Positions 57,052 to 64,000 of a stretch of DNA of 64,000 nucleotides are shown here, in pieces. How positions within the stretch are numbered: position 1 is the stretch's first letter; each line of letters starts with the position of its first letter. Source of the stretch: Cerrena zonata (lineage: Eukaryota; Basidiomycota; Agaricomycetes; Polyporales; Cerrenaceae); assembly GCA_038087015.1 (NCBI GenBank), contig JASBNA010000002.1, positions 1,798,001 through 1,862,000 of the forward strand. The letters run 5' to 3'. The position numbers and the translations under genes are program-made. The notes below the pieces were generated by a model that was not told where the DNA came from, searched no databases, and saw nothing but the letters and a program-made list of their open reading frames with translations.

Positions 57052-58908
57052 TCATTCTAACAAAGGTCTACTTTCACCTGCCTGCACCTCGTTACCTCTG
57101 AAGATGGAGCGTAGAGATGTCACCAGGTGACCTAGGCGTAGTATGCTCCGTCCTTCTAATGAATTCCCTGCCTGCGGACGATCATGTTTCGAAAGACCCT
57201 CGATTGCATACCCCAAACCCACTATGGCCCAAGCAGTCCAAAACGCCGCGGACTGTCCGCCACGAGCGTAGACAGTACGCTTCTCGTTGAAGGGATACGA
57301 TATGCCAATCGTCTTGTAGAATGATCCTTGTCCGACCTGAGTGTACTGCTCATAACCTCCCCCCGCAACTCCGCTGACGCCACCCTCTCCTCCATCACAC
57401 CATATCACAGTACTCCCAGTTTCGTGAGCGCGGGCTTTGGCCTGCTCCCACATTGCGAGTCCGATGCCGATGTGCCAAGTTTTGGCAGGGGCGAGGATTA
57501 GGGATGGCCTAGATTCGAGATGACTGAATGACTGCGAAGTTGCCAAATCAAGGCAGATCGACGTTGTTACAGGAATGGGTCGAGTATAATTGGGCGCGGG
57601 GGCCCAATCAGACTTGTTGTAATTCTTCGGAGCTTTCAGCTGGATCGTGAACGCTCCAGGATCCTCCGTACCGGGTACGAGGGGAAACGACTCAGCCACT
57701 GTAATGATGATCCGTTAGATCTCATACATCAATCACAACGTTACACAACCTGACATACCGGGCACGAGGTTACGCTTATAATACTCGAGGACTGGGGGCC
57801 CTGAAGATCCTAGAAGGGCAAACCCATTACGAGTGGAGCCTTTCTTGAAAACCCCATCTCCTAAGTCAGCAGGTATGTATTCCTCGAAGCTGACACCCCA
57901 GTATTTTCCTCTGTTTATGTTTTTCGGTAGTTGCATTTCTCGGAATGCATCCGCCTTTGCAGTCGGAGACGTAAATCGGACTGCAGATTCCGGCCATACC
58001 ACTACATCAGCATGCATTTGCAATGTTCGTGAGTCGTAGATGTAGTCATCCAAAGTGGGTAAGCCGCTTCGCTGACCCGAGTGACGAGGGATTGGAAGTG
58101 CACAACCAATACCAAAGGGCGTTGTTTCATCGGAGAATGACGGAAGAGGTGTGTTTGTAGATAACCACGAAGGGATCATCAAAACAATAAGAAGAGAAAC
58201 GAGAGTTTCCTTCGAATGTGAGTTTACGATGTTGACTCCACGACTTGCGCCGGGTTGCTCTTCGGCAAGTCGTTCGTTATCTTGAGGAACCTCTACGAGA
58301 GGAGCCACTTTCTCTTCATCATCCGGAGTGCCTACAATCCAATTACCTATCATGACGGCACAAATGCTTGCCCACGCGCCGGCTACCCAGTTGATTCCCC
58401 ATTGTCCCAAGTACTGCCGAAGCCATAAATATGGACCAAGACCTACGACTGGGCTCCAAGTCGCAAGTTGGCCAACAGGGCTAACATACGAAATGAAGCC
58501 CCACGCAGTCGCCCATAAAGCCGGAAAAAGGGTGAGTTTGACCCAAGGGGAAGAAATCTGTCGCTCTATATATGAAGCGCAGAACGCAACGAATGTCGCT
58601 AGTGATGTGGTTAAGACTGAGATACCACCTAGGACCACCAAGGAGGTAGTAGGGTTAGAAAGAGCTTGTAATGATGGACTGAGTTGCGCAAGTCCAGCAA
58701 AAATAGATATTGCCACGATCTGCGTGAAAGCCGACGCAGCACCACCTCGACGATGGGCGAAAACCCAAGCTGAAACCCTTATGATGGATATCAGCCCGAT
58801 CGTAGCAATCAGACTTGGGGACGGGGAAAGCGCAAAGAACGCGAAGATCGATGACAGCGTAGAGTATGTTAGCAGTGGGCGGGATACCGCCATGGAACGT
58901 ATATCCAT
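57052..58908 (-). CDS. Lnt-like membrane carbon-nitrogen hydrolase (apolipoprotein N-acyltransferase homologue)
   Basis: Exons 57759-58908 and 57052-57698 (61 nt intron) give 598 residues from the first in-frame ATG (MDIRSMAVSRPLL); the open frame extends 30 codons further upstream without an ATG. Residues 10-190 form about six hydrophobic spans, and another lies near residue 240. The C-terminal half is a nitrilase-fold domain with a complete Glu-Lys-Cys triad: Glu307 in VVWPESAV, Lys378 in YYKRNLVP and Cys432 in SICLDLA. A last hydrophobic span (AAFWTAWAIVGLGYAIEGL) follows. This is the architecture of bacterial Lnt, which N-acylates lipoproteins. Some fungi carry homologues, whose substrate may be a GPI or protein acyl group. 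Function is inferred from architecture only. Confidence 0.8.
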
Positions 58909-60402
58909 TGTTTCGTGGTCTGCTTCGTTTAAGCTACTCGCACTGCTGGCAGTAAGTTGAGGGGGATGAGACGAAGCTCTGAGAAGCCAGTTGGACACAA
59001 GTGGGAATATAACTACAAACTATCGTGAGATAGCACTGCGGCGTTCATACATAATGACAGAACCTTATTATGGCATAGTAATAGTTTGACCGCAGTCTAG
59101 GGGACAAGACGAGAGGGATACCGATACACTCACTCGTGAATATGATAGCTGCAGGTTGTCATAAGGAGGTGTTTATGTGACGTACTATTACTAGTAGAAA
59201 TTATACGGTCTAGCCCAGAAATTTTAAAAACTATCAGGACAAGACATCTAGGCTGATTCAGTGTGTTCACTATGAGGCAAGACCGAGTGTTTGAACATTC
59301 CTCGGAGAAGTGAACACAGGGTTTTTTCTAATCTTAAGAATTAGAAAGTATAGGTATTCCATCTCGTGACGAGAAGCCCAGGAACGAAGAGTATCATCTA
59401 CGGAGTAAACATTACTCAAAACCAAGAATGGGGTGTGGTGGTTTACAGACACGCACAATCCCAGTTCGAGACGATGTTCTATGCGTACGTATGCCGAGGA
59501 AGCTAACCGGATGAGCAAACCTACACAACAACGGAAGGCCTTGAGTTGTGGCTCTCGTCGAGGTTACAGCCGATGGAGAAAATGGGTCTAGATTGAATTT
59601 TGTCGGTGTAAGGGAGGGGTTTATTGATTGAATAGGAATGAATTCAATTCTTGGTATACCTCTGTGACTCTGCCGTCCACAAGGCCTTTAGGTCCGAAGG
59701 CTTTGAGATATAGAGAAAACTCGTCGGGGTTATTCAGATCTCTCACACCTCGCTTCAACACCGTGGGAGGAGACCTTAGGTATGAATCCGATGCGCGATT
59801 CTTATTGGATACCCATAAGGTCCACGGTCGTCGTGAGGAATTCCCATTCAATAGATAGCCATCCAGTTGGGCAAGAATGGAGACACTGTACTGAGTAGTG
59901 AGAGCCAGAACCTACAGTTGACCGATGAATTGAGTTCATATTGACCCATGTCTGAAGCTGGATTACCGGTTTACACCAATAGCATTTGCGACGACTTGGC
60001 GACAGGTGTACGACTGTATATTGGTGTTTTGATGAGGTACGTCAGGGAGATGTGTCAGGATGGTAGTGGTACGAAGCCAAGTTCTCTTTCCATTTTCATC
60101 GGCAACGACAATGACGCCTGTACCCTGGACACTGACAATCGTGTGTGCGGCAATATGCAAACTTGGTCCGCCCGTGAATTCTCGGCCAGAACAGCTCAGA
60201 GCAGATACCAGGTATCGAGTGACTTGAACTTTTCTCGCGGACCTTGATGACCTGACGAACCGCACTACTATAAATTATACACACCCTGGATTCTTTCACC
60301 TGTTCTGTCAAGTGACCCCGAACTCGCCACCCTTCCGAGTCTCAGGCTGGGATCTCCTATAATAAACGCATCAACCAACATTTGCTTCCCCTCTTCTCAG
60401 CT
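58909..60402. other. 1.5 kb interval between the Lnt-like and CoA-ligase genes
   Basis: It holds the promoters of both divergent neighbours. The central part, 59270-60265, has minus-strand frames with protein-like composition, listed separately. The first 260 bp (58909-59170) are AT-rich promoter or leader of the Lnt-like gene. Nothing else can be supported. Confidence 0.4.
59621..60265 (-). other. Possible unrecognised gene or gene remnant
   Basis: On the minus strand, a frame reading SLHIAAHTIVSVQGTGVIVV, ADENGKRTWLRTTTILTHLP and QVVANAIG can be spliced (donor GGT|GTAAAC near 59977, acceptor CTGTAG near 59912) to VLALTTQYSVSILAQLDGYL, LRSPPTVLKRGVRDLNNPDE and FSLYLKAFGPKGLVDGRV, ending with a stop at 59621. 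The join is in phase and both parts look like protein. However, there is no ATG in the visible exons, and the upstream side runs into the divergent CoA-ligase promoter. It may be a truncated gene or an exon pair of a gene I cannot complete. No family recognised. Confidence 0.3.
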
Positions 60403-63051
60403 ATGTCGCTGTACCCATCACCCATCGGCCCATTGCCTCCCATTCCTGATGACCTAACTATTCCTCAGTTTCTGCTCGATACTAGACATGTCTCTAGACC
60501 ATACAACAGTTATTCGAATCCTTGGTTTATCGAGGAAGCAACAGGTAGAGAAATAGGGTTTGAGGAGGTATGTAGGTATCATTCCTATGGATGGGCACCT
60601 CCCTAATTAGTTCCCCTTGTGTAGGTGCGGACAAGGACATACGGGCTAGCGAACGCACTCAGCTCTCGATGGAAAATTGGTACGTGAACAGAATACGTCT
60701 TCATAATACATCCTACTGATGGCATCACTAATACAGGAGAAAATGACGTTGGTGCGTATGGTCATTGGGTGGTTTGTTGGTTCCCCGATTGATCATCATG
60801 TTCTAGTCTGTATATTCAGCTCAAATCACGTTGGTAAGTATCACGTCCTAGTCCCTTGATTGTAATACATGCTAATAACTGTGTAGATTGGCCCATTGCT
60901 CTCTGGTATGCTACAGTTACATTGTATTTATCTCTGACCCATTCATGACCATTTCATAGGGCCGTACATAGATTAGGTGGAATTGTAACGTGAGCGGCTC
61001 TCTTTCTGGATGTAGTTTTAGCTAAATTAGATACACAGTGGTGCAAATCCATCATACACCGCTGAAGAGTTGACCTACCAACTTCAAATGACTAAAACTA
61101 AGGTCCTGATTACACATTCTGCGAGTCTATCAACAGCTCTTGCTGCAGCTAAAGAATCGGGTATCTCTCAAGACCGGATTGTAATTCTCAATTCACAACC
61201 TGACGGCCCAAAATCCTATCCTAACGTGGAGACACTTGTTCGCGACGGGCTTTCGAGTGAGCCATCTTTCACCGAACGACGTCTTGCCCCAGGAGAGGCC
61301 AAAACAAAGTTGGCTCTACTGAGTTTCTCTAGTGGTACTACTGGTCGTCCCAAGGCAGTTGCTATTCCTCATTATTCGGTTATTGCCAATACTATACAGA
61401 TGGCCGTTCATGGTAAAGCAAATGAGGACTACACCAGTTGGGAGGATCGAAGATACCGGCCAGGAGATGCTGTTTATACAGGTACGTTGCGTTTGCTAGA
61501 CCCTATGAGGGCGAAGTTAATAACGTCCGAATCACAGTACTTCCCCTCTATCGTAAGATACATCATATTTCTCACTTTGAAAGTGGTGCTATAATTTCTT
61601 CTAGATATCTATGGTCTTGTCGTAAACCTACACTTTTATTTGTTCGCTGGCGTGAGTCCGAACTTCCATAGCGTCCACTTTGATAATACTCACACTAGTT
61701 ATAGAATACTTTGGTCGTTTCCAGTAAATTCAACTTTGTAGAAATGCTCAAGAGCATAGAGAAGTATCGTATTAACCATCTCCTGTGAGTTTAACTTCAC
61801 CACTTGCAGGGTGTATTTCCTCATCTTTCCCCCAATTAGTCTTGTGCCTCCAATGATAGTTCTACTATGCAAGGTATGATCTTGAATTGTATCTTACAAG
61901 AGTGACTCTCATCTCCACAGAATCCCGCCACGAAACAATACAACTTGTCTTCTCTTCGTTTCATAATGAGCGGAGCTGCACCACTTTCCGCTGAACTCAC
62001 GCAGCAACTCATCCAAATCCTGCCTCATGTCTCGATACATCAAGGATACGGTAATTTATTTTGGCATTCTGAATCAGTAATTTCCTTCTTATCATTTTTT
62101 TATTTCTCAGGAATGACAGAGACGTGTACTACAGTAACCTTCCCTCGGTTTGACCAGAAGATTGGTACTTTGGGATGCGCGGGTCAAATCATGGCTGGTG
62201 TAGTGATGAAAGTGGTTAAGGAAGATGGATCTTTAGCCAAGTACGGGGAATCGGGAGAGTTGTACGTGAAGGCACCCTCCATTGCCCTGCGCTATCTGAA
62301 TAATGACGAAGCGTGAGTGTGTTCCTTCTCCCTATACATGAACGCACTAAATCTGCGTACGCTACAGAACGAGGGAGACTTTCATAGACGGGTAAAGACT
62401 ATTCTCGATCTCTCTTTAAAATATGTTGTGGACTTACGTTCGTTTAGTTGGGTCCGTACTGGAGACGAAGTATACATCAATGAATTAGCGGAAGTATTCA
62501 TCGTTGATCGCATGAAGGTTCGCAATCCTGCCATTTTTCTCCCTTACGTATCTGACAACGCGTTTTAGGAAATCATGAAAGTCAGAGGCTTCCAAGGTAA
62601 CTTAGCCTAAACTCATGCAGGGGTGCATCGTTAACGCTTTTCATAGTATCTCCCGCCGAGCTTGAAGGACACCTGCTGAACCACCCTGATGTGGATGATG
62701 TATGTGTAGTTGGTATCCCAGACGACTACAGCGGAGAAGTACCACTTGCATTCGTGGTACCATCGAAGGGCGCAGCAGAACGCATCAAGAAAGACCCCAA
62801 GGTCGCTGAGAAGGTCAAAGCGGATCTTACTAAGGTGAAACACTGTTTGACTCAGTTCGAGGAGAAATCTAATATCATTACATAGTACGTCGCCGACCAC
62901 AAGGTATATTACAAACGACTAGCAGGTGGCATAGAGTTTGTAGATGTAGGTTCCTAAGAATCCCAGCGGCAAGCTCTTGAGAAGGGTGTTGCGGGACCAG
63001 GCGAAGGCGTTGAGGAAATCACAACCTTCTCCTGTCAAAGCAAAACTATAG
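60403..63051 (+). CDS. 4-coumarate:CoA-ligase-like adenylate-forming enzyme, peroxisomal signal, 19 exons
   Basis: Nineteen exons join in frame to 563 residues: 60403-60567, 60625-60679, 60737-60751, 60807-60833, 60887-60905, 60960-60989, 61039-61481, 61538-61552, 61605-61651, 61705-61784, 61840-61873, 61921-62050, 62111-62312, 62368-62391, 62448-62517, 62569-62596, 62647-62834, 62886-62903 and 62950-63051. ANL motifs are all present: the P-loop LLSFSSGTTGRPKAVAIPH, SGAAPLSAEL, the A5-like QGYGMTET, WVRTGDEVYI, VDRMKEIMKVRGFQVSPAEL and the catalytic lysine in PKNPSGKLLRR. The C-terminus is AKL, a type 1 peroxisomal signal. It likely activates an aryl or fatty acid to the CoA thioester in peroxisomes. 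The acid cannot be predicted. Five exons are under 28 nt. Confidence 0.85.
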
Positions 63052-63219
63052 AGTATAGTTCGAAGTCGCTTAGAAGTAGATGGTCCTCTCGGCTACTTTG
63101 TGTATGTTTACTACTTTTAAACATATGTATACGGAGAATTGCCTTTTGTGACCCCGAGAAATCGGATCATTCTCGATCATACCTCTGAACGCGAGTTATG
63201 GACTCTCTCCCTGACTACC

Positions 63220-64000
63220 ATGGAGGAAGAGGAGGCTGAATTGCGTAATCCTTTCCCCTCGCCTCCATCTCACTACAAGAATTATACCAATCACAACATT
63301 CAACTCCTTTCGCTACTCCGTGAAAGAACGGAAGATGTAGATCTCACTTCCGTAAACCAATATGACGTTCTCTCCGATCAGCAAGACGTACCAGACTGGC
63401 CGTTGAGTCAACTCGAGAAGCCGAGAGTGGATTGGATTACGGAGAAGGACACTACTCTACTTATGGCGAAACCTGGTATGTAAGTAAAAACGCCATTAAC
63501 GATGCTTGAACGTAAGATGGAACATTGTTTGTTAGGTAAAGGAAACGATACCTTCATTGGCAGAACTCGGCGGGCACCAGCTGTATTCGAGTGATCCTAA
63601 CGTTGGTACGGGTAACATAAACTTGCTTGGTCCGAACATACCATTGACGTAGTCTTTGACTTCAGATCGCCGCCCTGCATTACTTGCAGTCTTGCGCTCA
63701 TTGCTTATCACCTATTCACGTCTCCTTGACGCGCTCTTAGCACCTCCGCCGACAATGTCAGACGGAGAACAACAACCGGAGTGGATGCGTCATGTTGAAT
63801 GGATAACTATTCTCGGTCAGAACATTATGGCGGCTGCAAACGACTTACGTCCGATACAGGTACGCCATGTTCATATATATCAGGTCTACTTCGCCTCCAA
63901 ACTGATGTGACTTTACAGGCGAGAGGAAACTTGGAACTGATGATGAAACGACAACTGGAATTACGCAGAGAAGAGACTAAAGCCATTCATGAGTACGTCT
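63220..64000 (+). CDS. MED7: Mediator complex subunit MED7, 5' part (continues beyond the window)
   Basis: Exons 63220-63479, 63536-63605, 63666-63859 and 63919 to about 63992 are visible, with a GTACGT donor at 63993. The start MEEEEAELRNPFPSPPSHY is the typical MED7 opening, in which a proline-rich PPP/PPS-Y segment is followed by FT/YT-N. Later blocks are IPSLAELGGHQLYSSDPN, LRSLLITYSRLLDALLAPP, WITILGQNIMAAANDLRPIQ and the coiled coil LELMMKRQLELRREETKAIH. MED7 forms the hinge of the Mediator middle module. Intron 1 does not close in phase: the next exon is needed in the VKETIPSL frame, which requires one extra base at about 63535-63536. A missing base in the assembly is likely. Confidence 0.8.

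Noticed and set aside
35722..63051. Secondary-metabolite cluster (2OG dioxygenase, SDR, CoA ligase in one window)
   Set aside because: The candidate enzymes are far apart and separated by housekeeping genes. No backbone synthase, transporter or pathway regulator is present.
1..64000. Homeodomain or pheromone-receptor mating-type genes inside the window
   Set aside because: I looked because of the pab1-ade5 linkage. No homeodomain WFxNxR motif or seven-span receptor was found in any frame.

Overview
This 64 kb window is nuclear DNA of a mushroom-forming basidiomycete (Agaricomycetes). The signs are dense short spliceosomal introns (about 107 modelled, mostly 48-69 nt with GT...AG ends and CTRAY-like branch sites), short intergenic gaps, serine/proline-rich disordered proteins typical of basidiomycetes, and families such as CAS1-type acyltransferases and a tandem pair that looks like the basidiomycete DUF6593 family. 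There are no operons, CRISPR arrays, rRNA or convincing tRNA genes, and no intact transposon. Gene models were built by hand by joining reading frames across splice sites. Most close exactly in frame, which supports them.

Layout. 1-1643: the end of an EthD-like gene and a disordered orphan. 1644-5455: a 3.8 kb gene-poor interval with decayed coding fragments, including a likely pseudogene at 4195-4854. 5456-21391: mitochondrial PPR-like protein, STS1/Cut8 proteasome tether, CAS1-domain protein, VTA1, a short-chain dehydrogenase with an in-frame stop, an arrestin-like protein and a GNAT acetyltransferase. 22544-31683: POP3-like RNase P/MRP subunit, dCMP deaminase, TTI1 and para-aminobenzoate synthase (pab1). 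32230-35495: two tandem DUF6593-like paralogues. 35722-49655: 2OG-Fe(II) oxygenase, UBC12, NOP6-like, SED5 syntaxin, glycerol-3-phosphate dehydrogenase, an ankyrin-CCCH protein and bifunctional ADE5,7. 49881-58908: two large conserved-looking disordered proteins and an Lnt-like membrane carbon-nitrogen hydrolase. 60403-64000: a 19-exon 4CL-like CoA ligase ending in a peroxisomal signal, and the start of MED7.

How the genes relate. The content is mainly housekeeping: folate and purine precursors (pab1, ADE5,7), pyrimidine balance (dCMP deaminase), trafficking (SED5, VTA1), neddylation (UBC12), RNA processing (POP3, NOP6), PIKK assembly (TTI1), transcription (MED7) and proteasome localisation (STS1). 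There is no evidence of a biosynthetic cluster. Close linkage of pab1 and ade5 recalls the chromosomal neighbourhood of the A (homeodomain) mating-type factor in mushrooms, but no homeodomain gene lies in the window.

A recurrent oddity is that several otherwise well-formed genes (CAS1, VTA1, ADE5,7 twice, two orphans, probably MED7) each need a single-base indel correction, and the SDR gene has a nonsense codon. This looks more like residual long-read assembly error than mass pseudogenisation. I found no convincing new multi-gene system. The most interesting items are the pab1-ade5 linkage, the tandem paralogues with GC-AG introns, the Lnt-like enzyme, the micro-exon-rich peroxisomal ligase and the decayed gene at 4195-4854.
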